This document shows positions 34,076-46,614 of a stretch of 64,000 nt of DNA, in pieces. The first letter of the stretch is position 1. The number at the start of each line of letters is the position of its first letter. Position numbers and translations under genes: made by a program. The notes under the pieces are model-generated. The model was not told the DNA's origin. It did not search any database and was given only the letters and a program-made list of their open reading frames with translations. Where the stretch lies: the NCBI GenBank assembly GCA_037951105.1, contig JBAMJV010001781.1:1-64000 (forward strand), in the 5' to 3' direction. Source of the DNA: Echinarachnius parma (lineage: Eukaryota; Echinodermata; Echinoidea; Clypeasteroida; Echinarachniidae).

Positions 34076-34900
34076 TACTATGAAGAGGGTACTGTTAGCC
34101 ATCGCACTGCACATTGTAACGGCCTTTGTGTATTTTGCACGATGTGCAGGGCGTTTGTAGGATAGCACCCAAAGTCTGATAATTTACAAATTATCCGAAA
34201 CTACCTTTAAAAAAAAATGAAAGTAGAACTTTTGCTTCAAGTATGTACGAGCTTTGTGGACTCACTCACATTGATCAGGTGATGTTTTGTTTCCACTTGT
34301 GTTGTAAAACCAAACCAACAAGATTGAGAGATAGAGAGAGTAAGAGAGAGAGAATGAAGAGCATTGAGATATAGGTTTTGAATTATTTGTAAATGATGTA
34401 AACGTACTATTGAAGAAAGAAAAATGGGGGAGGGGGGGGGGAGGGGCGATTTAGCCCACAAAAGAGCCCCCCCCCCCAAAAAAAAAAAAAAAAAAAAAGG
34501 AGCTCACATAAATTTGCATTGATATGTATCTATAGATACTACTACTAGATACAATTCAATGCCAATTTTTGTTTAGATTGAGCTGTTTTCATTGAAGGGT
34601 GCTAGGGTTTTCTATCTTTCTTTTACCCCAGCTGAAACTTACAGGTTATTACATTGTATTATCTGTGTATCTGGTAATGATTTTAATTGTTTCTATTCTA
34701 TTTCGGCTGAGTATGATGCATACAAATGCATACTAATCAATAATATCAACATTTCTGGTAGGTTAAGATTGGGATCTTCATGTATTTAAGTAGCATTGTG
34801 ATATATTGCTGTTTCTTATGCTGTTTGAATTTATCAAACAATGAATGCATTAATCCATTATTATTTATTCCAGTTTCTGCCCTTTTGTCTGATTATTATG
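34076..34900. other. Unassigned intronic stretch
   Basis: G, C and A runs at about 34425-34500. No gene or family recognised. Confidence 0.4.
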
Positions 34901-34914
34901 ATGAAAAAAGGAAA

Positions 34915-35715
34915 TGTTAACCAAATCAATACTAGTCAAATTCATGGTAGATTAAATAGTATTTGATCCATCATGTAATAAATAATCAATAATACAGTAC
35001 TTTTATACAATGATAAAATACCATTGGAATGTCGACGTTACAAAGGGGCGCGTACATAATTCTTGTCATGATGGTATTTGAATAATTGATGGAAAATAAT
35101 CAATAATATACCTATTTTATGGTAGATTAAATAGTATTCGAACCAACGTGTAATAACAAATCTATAATACAGTAATATCCTTTTGTTCAATGATATTTCG
35201 CATTGGAATGTCGATGTTATAAAGTGGCGTGTACTGTACATAATCCTGTTCACGATGGAATTTTCATAATAGATGAAAATGAATATTCATAGCCACATTA
35301 ATGTTAGATTAAATGGAAGAAGTATTAGAGCGAACGTGTAATAAATAATCAATAATAATATATCTTTGGCAATGATAGAATAACGTTGGAATGTCAACAT
35401 TACAAAGTGGCGTGTAGATAATTCTTGTCATGATGGAATTTTAATAATTGATTGATGCGTAAGCTTGTCAATTCTGAAAAAGAAATGATACGAATGATAC
35501 AAAATGCTGACAATTTCTAAACAGTTAATCAATAATAGCCAATTTTCTGGTAAATTGAATAGTATTAGACCAAAATGGAATGAATAATCAATCCCTTTTT
35601 TTTCAATGTTAAAATAGCATTGGAGTATGGATGTTATACGTTATATACAAAGTGTCGTGTAGATATGTGTGATGTAATTTGAATAATTGATTGGTGCATG
35701 CGTAAGCTTGTCAGT
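34915..35715 (+). repeat. Tandem array, unit about 175-250 bp, four copies
   Basis: GGTAGATTAAATAGTATT.GA.CCA.C.TGTAATAAATAATCAATAAT...ATTGGAATGTCGACGTTACAAAG.GGCG.GTA.ATAATTCTTGTCATGATGG recurs near 34945, 35122, 35303 and 35550. Confidence 0.9.
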
Positions 35716-35744
35716 TATGAATAGAAGCCCCAAGGACATTGAAT

Positions 35745-36150
35745 TGGATTGAATTCATTTAATTAGAATTGATGCAAATTCTCTTCACGCAATATTCTAT
35801 CTTGATTTTTTAAAGGGTAGGGCATGTAGTGAATTAATTTAGTTAGAATTGATGCAAATTCTATTCACGCAATATTCTATCTTGCTTTTTTAAAGGGTAC
35901 GTCATGTAGTGAATTAATTCAGTTAGAATTTATGCAAATTTTGTTCACCCAATATTCTATCTTGCTTTTTTAAAGGGTAGGTCATGTAGTGAATTAATTT
36001 AGTTGGAATTGAGGCAAATTCTATTCACGCATAATATTGTATCTTGCTTTTTTAAAGGGTACATGTAAGTGAAGTAGTGAATTAGTTTAATTAGAATTAA
36101 TGCAAATTCTATTCAAGCAAAATTCTATCTGGTTTTTAAAGGGTTAGTAT
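35745..36150 (+). repeat. Tandem array, unit about 80 bp, five copies
   Basis: TTAGTTAGAATTGATGCAAATTCTATTCACGCAATATTCTATCTTGCTTTTTTAAAGGGTA..TCATGTAGTGAATTAAT repeats at about 35760, 35838, 35918, 35998 and 36087 with a few differences per unit. Confidence 0.93.
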
Positions 36151-36499
36151 AAAAAAAGGCATATAAAACCCCCACTAGAGTTGGCATGTGAGTTTGGTTA
36201 ATACAGACAAACTTTCATAATCCCTTACACAGACAAACTTACACATTTGCCTTTGCCCTATAGATACCAATGCGATTCTTCATTGCGCTATGTACTATGT
36301 AGTGTGGGCCGCTGCGGCAAAATAGATGTACAACTTTTCACCGTTTTAATTATGATCCAATTTTACCACGTTGTCACAAGAGCTTGTAATTACGTATAAT
36401 TTGTGAGTTTGCAAGCTAGCAATTATGCAAATTAAGTGCAGTGAAGTAAATTAAAACGGGGGATGCATGATAATCTGGTAGGAGCAAAGTCGGGTGGAG

Positions 36500-37012
36500 A
36501 ATTTCATTATGAAAACCTAATGCACGGAAATTGCTGCAAAACATGGAGCATCACTGAAACAGTGTAAGGTTTAGAAAATTTGATTATATTTTAATTTTTG
36601 ATAGGAAATCGCCAACATTAACATAACTGAAATAGTGTAGGGCTTTATTAAAATTGAAAATGTGATAATTGAATTTTGATGGGAAATTGTTTAAATAACA
36701 TAGAATTACTGGAACAGTGTAATAGGTTTCGATTATATGTGATTGTACATGAAATTTCCTTATTTACAAAAAATAGCAGAAAAGGGATGTAGGGTTCAGA
36801 GCATTTGATGTTTTCATTTTGACAGGAAACTGCCTACATAACATGTATTAATTAGTATATCATTGAAATATTGTTTGATTTAGAATATATGTGATATTTT
36901 AATTTTGACAGGGAATTGCTACCAGAACGTAGCATCCCCAAAATCTAGTGGAGGGTTTAGAAAATTTGATTATATTTAAATTTTGACAGGTACAGTGTAC
37001 CAGTGTAGTGGC
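36500..37012 (+). repeat. Tandem array, unit about 105-115 bp, about five copies
   Basis: The unit is TTTTAATTTTGACAGGAAATTGC, ACATAACATAGAATTACTG, AACAGTGTAGGGTTTAGAAAATTTGATTATA. A further unit lies at 37380-37440, after a hAT-like fragment interrupts the array. Confidence 0.85.
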
Positions 37013-37025
37013 TTCTGTTTTTAGT

Positions 37026-37330
37026 AATAATGCAGTGCCCAAAATTAACACAGGCCCTGCTGGCCCAGAGCCACGAAAAATTAGCATTGGGCCACCAAAT
37101 TTCATTGATCCTAATTTCCACTTGCCCACATATGGGCAACCAAAATAATAAATACAATTTTATGTTTGTATTTGTTTGACTTTAGGGCCACTAGAATTTA
37201 TGAAAATGAGCAACCAAATGTAACATAATTTGTTATGTGTTTCTTTGCTGGGGGCCACCAGATTTATGTTTGGGGCTAGTAGATTTTGAACATTCTTGAT
37301 TTACTTGCCCAACTGGGAAAAAAAACACAA
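37026..37330 (-). mobile_element. hAT-like GGCCACCA/GGGCAAGT-family fragment
   Basis: CAGTGCCCAAAATTAACACAGGCCCTGCTGGCCC with repeated GGCCACCAAATTT and TTACTTGCCCAACTGGG resembles the 56179-56517 element. The right end is uncertain. Confidence 0.55.
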
Positions 37331-37436
37331 AATTAAAGAGAAAAAGCTAGCATTGTCTACGCTCTAAAGAATAATCATCATCCCTGAAATAGGGTGAAGG
37401 GTCTAGAAAATTTGATTATGTTTTAATTTTGACAGG

Positions 37437-39170
37437 TAGCGGCGTCTGTTTTAGTCATAATGTGAGGCAAGGTTGCGGTGTGCATTGGTTGCTGGTTACA
37501 CTAATGGATGACTAACGCACCAATATAACCTTCTCATCAACTTGTTTTTCTCTACTGTCCTATTTGGGCAAGTAAAATCATTCATGTTCAAATTTTAAAT
37601 GCCGAACCGAAAACTTACTGCCCCCCCAAAAACATTTTGAAACAAAAGAAAAATTAATTGCGCAGGGTAGCTCGATCTGCTTGGCAAATATCTTGCTTTA
37701 TCCTAGATGACATTACATACATTACATACATTACGTTTGAGGAATTACATTTTCCTCTCCTAGATGAACACATTTTTAGTTACCATATTATACCATTTAT
37801 GAAATTTTTACTTGCCCCATGTCATGTTTTGCTTGCCCGGGTGGGTAATCGGGCGAGTGCCCGTCTTGAGCCTTGAAAAATGTTAGGCAAGGTTGCGGTT
37901 TGCACAATTGCTTATTGGTTACTAATGAATGACTAACGCACCAATATAAATACATTTTCAACATAGTTGTCAAGCGTGGGGATTCTAAACTGCATATCAT
38001 AATTTTGAACTACATGTAGCCTAGTTTGTGCGCACTGCACAACACCTGAGGTAGTGTGTGTTACGCACCGTACACAAGGAGTTTTCAAGATGGCATCGCG
38101 CATCCGATTTACGAACCCGAACTACCTTTAACGTACCTTTCCATTCAAAATGCTTGCAAGCGAACCCACCAATAATAATACAATCTTTAAACATTGTCAA
38201 AGGTGAGGATGCTACACTGCATACCACCATTTTGAACTATCTATAGATAGAGGCTGGTTTGTGCGCACTGCACAACACTAATGTAGTGTGTATTACGCAC
38301 TGTGCACAAGGAGTTTTCAAGATGGCACCGCGCATCTGATTTACGAACCTTTAACGCACCTATCCATTCAAAATGCTTGCTAGTGGACACACATTACAGC
38401 TTGGTGGCCAAGCGTCACTCGGCGATGCACATTTATAGGATCCTGTGTGTACAGTAATCGCTTGTAGTCTTTTTCGATGATCATATCATCGCATAAATAA
38501 ATGTTGCTCACAGTGCGTACAAACATATTATGCGTGATTGACTCATCAAACAGTTTTCTCCTGATTGGGATTTAGAGGCCACATACATTGGATATATAAT
38601 ATACATTGTGCAATGCTTGAAAAGTGCAGTGGCCCACTGGCCCGGGCCATTAGAAATGGGCGATCAAATAACAGAATATTATTTTAATTTTGACAGGAGC
38701 GGCGTCTGTTGTAGTAATAGTGTCAGGCAAGGTTGTGGTTTACATACACACTGGTGGTTACTAATGGATGACTAACGCACCAATATAAATACATTTTTAA
38801 CATACCTAGCCACTCAAAATGCTTGCTAATGAACATTTCAGCTTGGCAACCATACTATGTACACTTGTGAAAACAAAAACACAGTGAAAAAAACAACAAC
38901 AACTGAGCCCCCACAATTGATAAAAGAGGTGCCATTCAGAAAGAAATCAGAGTGAGCACACTACATGTATGTCAGGCAAGGTTGTGGTTTGCATTGGCTG
39001 GTGGTTACTAATGGATGACTAACGCACCAATATAAATACATTTTAACATACCTACCCTACCGATCCACTCAAAATGCTAAAATGCAGTGAATGTTCTAGC
39101 TTGACAGTCATACTATTTACACATATATTATATACACACAGTGAAAATAAAAAAACACTGAAATGCCAAA
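37437..39170 (+). repeat. Complex local array with two interleaved units
   Basis: Unit one, AGGCAAGGTTGCGGTTTGCAT...GGTTACTAATGGATGACTAACGCACCAATATAAATACATTTT, occurs near 37463, 37883, 38727 and 38967. Unit two, GTTTGTGCGCACTGCACAACAC...GTGTGTTACGCACCGTACACAAGGAGTTTTCAAGATGGCA, occurs near 38026 and 38261, about 230 bp apart. The short frames over unit two are repeat artefacts. Confidence 0.85.
37536..37874 (-). mobile_element. hAT-like GGGCAAGT-family MITE
   Basis: TACTGTCCTATTTGGGCAAGTAAAATC and TTACTTGCCCCATGTC...GCCCGGGTGGGTAATCGGGCGAGTGCCCGTCTTGAGCC match the family. It interrupts the GAGGCAAGGTTGCGG array. Confidence 0.7.
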
Positions 39171-39944
39171 AGAGCCCCCTTAATTGATAAAAAGAGGTGC
39201 CATCAAGAAAGGGAAAAAAACAAAAACAATTCAGTTATTCAGAACACTTTTTCAATGTCCTGCAAACAAAACTAGACTGTGAAAATAACATTGTAATTTG
39301 TATCTCTCCAAATAGTTTGCAATCATAGTACTACAGACATATCAATTTCACCTCATAGATTTAGTAAATAGGATGGTATGTTAGCTTTTGAATGTCAAGC
39401 TTAGTTGAACAATGAATGATACAGCACAATGATGTACTCGTATTTAGTTGCTGCACTACTAAATGCAAGAATTATACAATAAATGTATACAGTGTAAACA
39501 CTTTTTAGTTCAATCCCATATAGATCCACATGTTAGTTATCAAATGTCAAAGTAAAAACAAAACAATTGAATCTAGTATTTGTTTGTTCATACTCCTATC
39601 CTGTAAGTAGTATACTCGACCGAATGCCAGAAATACTTCTTGTATATTGTACAGAGTAAATACAGTTCTAGACCCTTATATAATCATCATCAAGTACATT
39701 TGTACATATCGATTGCCAGAAATATCCAGTGTAAATACACTTGTCCCACATACTCATATCCATGTAGGCTACTTGATGCCTTGAGTACACTATCTATGTA
39801 AACATGTGTATTTTAGTCCTTTATAATCGCCCCTTTGTATGTTACTGAATGCCTCAAAAAACAATGTGAACAGTGTAATATACACAGAAAGCTATACAGT
39901 CTAAACAAACTTTGTCCACTCATCCCGTGGTTAACATAAACATT

Positions 39945-40452
39945 CCCCGTGTTCACACACAAAATTTTCAGCCCTTAATCATGACTAAAGAATCAGCAGC
40001 TGACTATAGAATCAGCTTCCCATTAAAAATTCGTGTCTGAACGCTTACTAACGAAACGACGTATCGCTAGAGATGACTAGCCATACGCTGGTTTTATCGT
40101 CGTTTCGTACGAGAGCTGACTATAGAATCACGCTTATTCCGTGTGTGAACAACCGTAACTGGCTAATCATGACTAAGTGGGCGTGGCTTAATGCGAACGT
40201 TCGCTCGCACAGCTGCAGAGAGAGAGCGCAGACAGAAAAAAATGACAACACACTGCGCAGTAACAAACTGCGCACTTATACGATGTTCGGGGTTCGGCAC
40301 CATCTGGAAAACAGCTGTTGTTCGATATAATGCTCTGTGCATATGAACGTAGACCAGGTTTGATTTAATCATCACTAAAGAAACGTCGTATCGCTAGTGA
40401 TGATTCTATAGAGATGATTAAGGGATGAAATTTTTTGTGTGTGAACACGGGG
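39945..40452 (+). mobile_element. Long-palindrome MITE, CCCCGTGTTCACACAC ends, copy 1
   Basis: The left CCCCGTGTTCACACACAAAA and ATCATGACTAAAG are mirrored at the right by ATCATCACTAAAG and the complement ending GTGAACACGGGG. Several subterminal CGACGTATCG and CTGACTATAGAATCA blocks repeat in both arms. The middle has a unique block with ACTGCGCAC and CGAACATCG. A second copy lies in opposite orientation at 49529-50029. Confidence 0.9.
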
Positions 40453-40757
40453 ATGGTATATTAAGTGTACATTTTGAAAGTCCTATATATATGTTTGTTT
40501 ATGTATGAAATATACCCAGAAAAGATGCCAAATAAAAATAAAGGCCCCCAATATAAAGTAAAGTGAACTGTATCAGTATATGTACAATGTTGTAAACACA
40601 CTCGAGTTCCATTTATAGTCTATCCCTATAAACATTCTTTGTAAAGTAAAGTTTTGAATGTGAGAAGTCCTAGTACATGTTATCATACCAGAACACAAAG
40701 CTTGAAGTGTAAGCTATACACCTCAGTTCCACATAGTCATCCAGCGAAAAAAAATAC

Positions 40758-40990
40758 ACGGGGGGGGGGGGGGCGGGCGAATTCGCCCCCGAAATGCCCA
40801 AAAGAGGATTTTCTGTGGATCGTGATCAAATGCTTATAAGATGATCACTCACATCATTAGAGCTTAATAGTAGCCCCTGAAATTCGAAAAAAGAGCCCGG
40901 AAATTTGTAGCCCCCGAGATGATAAAAGTAGCCCCCGAAAGTTGGAAAAGTAGCCCCCGAAAAGGAGCCCCCGAAATAAAAATATTAATT
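40758..40990. repeat. G run and GTAGCCCCCGAAA minisatellite
   Basis: A G run (40760-40773) is followed by about seven irregular repeats of TAGCCCCCGAAATT at 20-25 bp spacing. Confidence 0.65.
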
Positions 40991-41094
40991 TTTTCGCTGT
41001 AGTCATCCCCTTGTTACATAAACATTCCTTGTGAAGGGACCATCTACAAAGTACGTACACAAAATGTAGCCCCCCTTCCTCCCTGTATACACTA

Positions 41095-44000
41095 GGGCAA
41101 TTCCGTATGAGAGAAGGCAAAAACACCACATCTCAAAGTTGAGCAATCTTCCCTAAATCAAACTGTTATCAATAAAGGAAAACTTGAATTTTAGGAAACT
41201 GAAAACCGTTTGTATATAGCTCTATTGGTTTTTCAAATATTTCTGCTTGAATTGAACAGAAATGTATGACCTTATTTCATAAATCAGCTTCATTTTTATG
41301 AAAATAAAGTGAATCTTTTAATTCAATGACTGTTTCTGCTCATTTTCTCATATTTTCCATATGATATTGTAACAATCACAAATTGTAAAGCATGGGCAGT
41401 AACTTCATTGCATATTTTTTTGAGAATTTTTTTAAATCTATGCACATTTGATCGTAATTCCGTTACGATAAAACGTTTTAAGTTTTTATCAATATCTGAT
41501 TACTTGTTCTTTGGTCATGTCATTGTGAATTCTCTTCCTTCACCATATCCCTAAGAACTTCCAACATAATTTTCTGAAATAATGTCACTACTTTTTCCAA
41601 AAATGGCGTAACAGTATTAGTAATTCCGTTACGTAACGGAATTACACGCACATGGTTTGTAAGGTATTGAATGATATTGCTGAAATTTTTTTTTCTTTCT
41701 TGTTCTGAATGTAGAAATACCCTTTAAATAGCATGTAGCATAACTGTAGCCATGTACGTAGACAATAAGTCATTATACATGTACTGTACAATGTTACTTT
41801 ATGTGACTCATTGCCTCACATGCTTCATATTGCATCAATGGTGATTTAACTAAATTGATACACGATAGATAATTTCTCTCTCCATGAACATAATAGAGAT
41901 GATAATGTTCTATGATACTTCTATCGTTAAATTAGTTTCTAGCAAGACCCACTTGACTGAAATTATGAAGATGCAGCAGATTCATGTTTGTACTTTAGAA
42001 AGGGAACAACAAAAACAATAACACAAATTTAAAAATATCCAGTAATTAGTATCACACTGGTTCTACATTTATTTTCTCACATTAATTTACATTGATGCAT
42101 TATAAGATATAAATCATACATTCAACTTTCAAGGAGATTTAATATTAATAATTGTGTATACATGTAGATTTGATTATCATTGATCAGTTAAGGGCTCATA
42201 ACTCACCATTAATTATGTAAATATGTATTAAACTGAAGCATATAAAATCAAACCTAAATACAGAATAGGCTTCAAGATATTCAAAACTACATATACACAT
42301 AATACAGGCTAAGATATGTTTTATTCATTATCATAAAGTCAGAATTCATTGAGTGTTCAGTGTGCTTCTGTATGCAGATCAAAGAAGATGTACAAAGTAT
42401 TTGCATTTTCAAATGGGAATTCCTAAAGGTGTCTTTCATTTTTTGTAATTCGATATTTATATTTGATATGCCAACTTTTTGTATTTGGATCATACATGTT
42501 TATATCCGATATCATGTATTTCATGGAATGAATTAAAACGCATTCCAAATTAATTTGAGAGTAAATTAAGATCACTTTAAGGATGAATTTTCAAAAGAAT
42601 AATTTCAGAATATATAACAAGAGTTTATACAACAAATCTTGATTTTTTTGTAATTCCGTTACGCACACACATAAATTCAGGATTTGTTCTGGTCCTTATG
42701 TAAGAGTTTAACAATTATTGTTTAACAATGCATACAAAATCTTTACTATAGACTATAAGCAGAAAAATGTAACCAAGAAATTGCATTTTTATGGGTGGAT
42801 TCATGGGTGGATTTCACAGGCGTAATTCCGTTACAGTGACATTCATTTGTTTTAAGGTAATTTCAGAGGTTAAAACAGATCATTTCTGGAAAAAAGATGT
42901 ACCAAATTCAAGTTTGTAACTTACATGATAAGTTTTTATTACCAATGCAGAATTTTTTGAGGTAGCTTTTGCAGAAAATCATTACAAAATTAGTGTTGAA
43001 TAAAAGACCACTTTCCGTTATGATTGTATTTTGGTCTCCTGACGCTACAGTGTTATAGATTTGTACCTCTAGTACCCCTGCCAGTTATTAAAGTTGTAAA
43101 AACTGTGGAAGTGAAAGGAATTTTAAATATGATTAAGAAAACAGAGCTAAAAATCACTTATTTGTCATTCTGTAACAGTGGAATTGCCCATTCACAATGC
43201 ATTTCCATTCACACCTTGATTTTCAATATTTAGGAAGTTTACGAGGCTTTATAGCATTGAAAGTGGAATGATTTGACCTGTTTGTGATTTTAAATTGTTT
43301 AAATGTTTCTTGATATTGATGATGTGCAGTTCTTTAGCATGTCACATAATGTAGGTACTTTTTTTTTTTTTTTTACTTTGGGTTTTTTCACAATTTAACC
43401 ATTTTTCTTGAAGTAAAGGAAAAATTATAAAATGTTGCTATTTTTTTCTTCAAATATGGTTATTATTGTCACATTATTGATTTTTGAAAAGTATTGAAGC
43501 TAAAATGTGAATTCTTTGTTGTTCATGTACCGATTTGTGGAAAAGTTGATTTCACTGCTTAAGTTGTGTAATTCCGTTACACACTTTAGTGGACATAGTT
43601 TCTAGGATTTTTCTTTAATTTAATTGATGCAATCCTTTTTAATTCCTTGCCTACTAATATGAAGCTGAAAATAAACCAAAATAAAGCTGGATTTTAGCAA
43701 TAGTTTTTTCAAATTTCATTCTTAATTGTATTTTGGCCATATTTTCATTCATTTAACACATGACAAGTTTAAATATTGCTTTACAGATGTATCAAATTAT
43801 GGTTTATATTCAAGTGCTAGATAGCCTTGATGTTTGCATTAGTATGTAAGAAAAGTTGAGTGCAAAATAATTGAGTTTACCTTGTAACTGTCAGAGATGT
43901 AATTCCGTTACAATTTTGTGTAATTCCGTTACAGTGCTCTTTTTTCAAAAAAGTGAATTTGTGAACTTATCATTGTGTTGATTATGCACCTAATTGTTCC

Positions 44001-44322
44001 AAAGTGAAGTTGACATTATCAAGATAGAAAAAATACATAAAATCAGTTTCAAAGTGTCTTATATTTCAGAGAAACTTAACGCAAACTTGTAGCAAAAAAA
44101 AACCTCCATTCTCCAGTAATTCCGTTACGGTCACACATATTGGTCTAGTGTGCAACAACACATGGAAGATATAAAATCGTTTCCCTATCATTTTGTAGCC
44201 TGGCTGCCCGTGCAACTTATTTAAGTATCAACATTTACTTAAGTCATGAGAATATTGCGCAGAGAATAAAATAATGAGCAAAATAGGTCTCTGAATGTAA
44301 TTCCGTTATGGTGGAATTGCCC
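41095..44322 (+). mobile_element. 3.2-kb non-coding element with repeated GTAATTCCGTTAC motif
   Basis: The left end GGGCAATTCC (41095-41104) and right end GGAATTGCCC (44313-44322) are perfect 10-bp inverted repeats, each flanked by ACTA (41091-41094 and 44323-44326). Inside, the 13-mer GTAATTCCGTTAC occurs exactly at 41454, 41620, 42650, 42822, 43568, 43899, 43920 and 44116 on the + strand and once on the minus strand (41633-41645). A one-mismatch copy lies at 44297. Several are followed by an RGTGAC-like extension. No frame longer than about 70 codons is present and none resembles a transposase. It is probably a non-autonomous DNA transposon whose motif binds a trans-acting transposase, but no known family is recognised. 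Confidence 0.75.
41620..41645. repeat. Perfect 26-bp palindrome of two GTAATTCCGTTAC motifs
   Basis: The 13-mer is followed directly by its exact reverse complement, with no loop. It lies inside the 41095-44322 element and is the only head-to-head pair there. Confidence 0.97.
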
Positions 44323-44635
44323 ACTAACCTCTTATGCGTACATACTTTTTAGAGGGTCCCAAAGTGTACTCCAGTAAAAGTCAAGTTCCTTTGCAGGGGG
44401 TCAATACGCAATTCTGATGCAAATTATTCCTACTTCCCCCCCACTTTGTTACATATCGAAGGGGAATTCCGTTTGCACAAGTTCTAGTTGTAAAACTGCT
44501 TGTAATTTGTAGCCACATCTAGAATGCAAATTGTTGTACTAGATACATGTAGTAGTATGACCATGATTTACAAGCTATTATGCAGAATTTCCTGGTCATT
44601 GCATGTGCAAATTGTGCAAATTGAACACCAACAAC

Positions 44636-44921
44636 AGTCCAGGGAAATCCAAACTAACTTTTTTTTCCTACTGGCCCTTTCGGGCAAGTAAAATCATAAC
44701 TTTTCAAATTTTACCTGCCCTGAACAGAAAGTTTACTTGCCCGCTTACTTCTAGATGAGATTTAAACCTAAGGGAATACATTATTCTCTCATAGTCATAG
44801 TTGGGCAATAATTTAGTTGCCCAGTTGGGCAACCAAACTAAGCCATTTATGAAATTTTACTTGCCCGACATCAATTCTTACTTGCCCCGGGCAATAGGGC
44901 AAGTGCAAGTGTTGAGCCCCG
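44636..44921 (-). mobile_element. hAT-like GGGCAAGT-family MITE, well preserved
   Basis: CTACTGGCCCTTTCGGGCAAGTAAAATC near the left end. At the right are CTTGCCCGACATCAATTCTTACTTGCCCCGGGCAATAGGGCAAGTG and a TTGAGCCCCG terminus. It serves as the unbroken reference for the split copy at 19301-20488. A partial copy follows at about 44985-45060. Confidence 0.8.
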
Positions 44922-45534
44922 ATTATACCTTGGTTTTGTAATGAACCATAAACTAAGCCTCAAAAATAACTTTTCTTTCTAATTGCCCATTTGGGCAACC
45001 TAAACCAGGAATGTTCAAATTTTAGTTGCCCGAACAGAAAATTTACTTGCCCATAAAAACAATGTGACCCAAAATGACAAATTTGTCGTTTTTGTTCACA
45101 TTGTTTTTATGGGCTGGTAAATTGTTTTCAGTACCCCTACATTGTGAGGAAAATGATTTACTGACAAAGTCATGACCACATGACTAGCAACATTTGTGTT
45201 TGTGTGTGTGCGCGCGTGTGTGTGGAGCCCTGTTTTTGCAAACCACGAAAGAGGACATTTGGGGGGAAATTTTATGTTGGAAAACAATAACAGTCAAGTG
45301 CAAGGCCAGGGCATTTTATTTTAAAAGCTTTTCTTGCTTCAAGAAATGTGTTTGTCCCCAACATGACCTTTTAACAGTGAGTGGGCCTGGGAGTCATCTG
45401 ACATAGGCTGTACAAAATACTTGATTTGCTAGTGCAGTGGCCTTCAGGCTACACTCTTATGTATTTCCTTATTTTCAAAGATTTCTCCTTATAAATGTTT
45501 TATAACTATGCTATACGGGCACTTCGCACTTGGT

Positions 45535-45775
45535 TTTTTTTGTTCGCTTGGTCTACACTCAGTTTGGTCTACAACTCATTTGGTCTACTACCTGATGCCT
45601 TTAACTTCAATTTCCCCAACTCCAAACACGATCCCTAACTCAAAACCTAACCCTAACCCTAATCCACACCCCTAACCCTAATCATAATCCATAATTATAA
45701 TCATAAGCCCCCGAATTTATAATTTTCTAGCAGACCAAATGGGAGTAGACCAAATGGCTGTAGACCAATCTGCAA
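45535..45775. mobile_element. TTGGTCTAC repeat element with telomere-like core
   Basis: CTTGGTCTACACTCAGTTTGGTCTACAACTCATTTGGTCTAC on the left is mirrored by AGACCAAATGGGAGTAGACCAAATGGCTGTAGACCAA on the right. The middle (about 45646-45690) has CCTAACCCTAACCCTAATCC, a degenerate CCCTAA stretch. Confidence 0.75.
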
Positions 45776-45834
45776 GTTACCCTTGGCATGAACGAGGGTG
45801 TGTAAAGCATGAGTGCACTATAAAAGTAGCTCCT

Positions 45835-45915
45835 GAAATCCTCCCCAGGGAGTGGAGAGAGTGCACAATAAAGTGCGGATGTCTATCCGATGGCCGAGGT
45901 AAAAAAAAAAAAAAT
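45835..45915 (+). repeat. SINE-like fragment
   Basis: CCTCCCCAGGGAGTGGAGAGAGTGCACAATAAAGTGCGGAT and CCGATGGCCGAGGTAAAA match the body of the family at 6868-7030 and 9585-9778. Confidence 0.55.
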
Positions 45916-46305
45916 TAGATGCATGCCTCTGGGAGAACAGAGCAAAAGCATTGAAGAGGTAAAGAACATGGATAAATAGCTTCCCAATTTTCCCTGTTAC
46001 AAGTACACCAATCAACCGATGCAGGAATTAATTTGTAATTTTAGGGGGCTACTTTTCCAATCTGATGGATATCCAGAATTTGTTTTGCATAATACCCTAT
46101 CTATAGATGGTAATTTTAGGGGCTACCTACTGATTTCAGGGGGCTATTTTGAAAATTAAGAGGGCAAAATCGACCTCAGCCCCCGTATATTTCCTACCCT
46201 ACAATCACCATCTTTTTATTTTGAGATATATGTATATCAATTAGTGGGCCCAAGGTGCTATTTATAATACAATGTACAATGTACAATACACAAGTCATTA
46301 TTACA

Positions 46306-46614
46306 TTAAAGGGAATAAGGGATAGTTGAGTTCTGGTAAAGATAGTAGTTTTGGTCGAACCTAAATTTTAGTAACCAAAACCTGCACCTTTAATGTACAT
46401 TACAAACTAACATTTTACGTTTATAACTCCACTATGCTCAAAAGGAATACAACATTACATATGACTAAGTAGCCATTTTGGAACCGATTTTGATGAAATA
46501 AAGTTTATTCTGTCATTTAAATTGTATGCTCTTTCAAATTTGACACTCAGTTTTTCATTATCTCACAGAAAAATTATTTTGTGTAGCGCCCTCTATACCA
46601 AAACTCAACTATCC
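46306..46614 (+). mobile_element. TTAA element, family A, copy 3 (internally deleted)
   Basis: It starts TTAAAGGGAATAAGGGATAGTTGAG and keeps the left 150 bases and the right TTTTGATGAAATAAAGTTTATTCTGTC block. It ends ACTCAACTATCC without the last CTTTAA. The middle (about 230 bases) is missing. Confidence 0.85.

Larger units (their letters stand above)
39440..41060 (+). repeat. Degenerate tandem array, unit about 130-170 bp
   Basis: Blocks of the kind GAATGCCAGAAATA..., CAGTGTAAATACA, CATAGTCATCC and ACATAAACATTCCTTGTG recur many times between 39440 and 41060 with strong divergence. A long-palindrome MITE (39945-40452) is inserted in it. Confidence 0.6.

Noticed and set aside
45646-45690. 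A second interstitial telomere tract (CCCTAA)n
   Set aside because: It has only a few imperfect units and lies inside an element with TTGGTCTAC ends, so it is described as part of that element.
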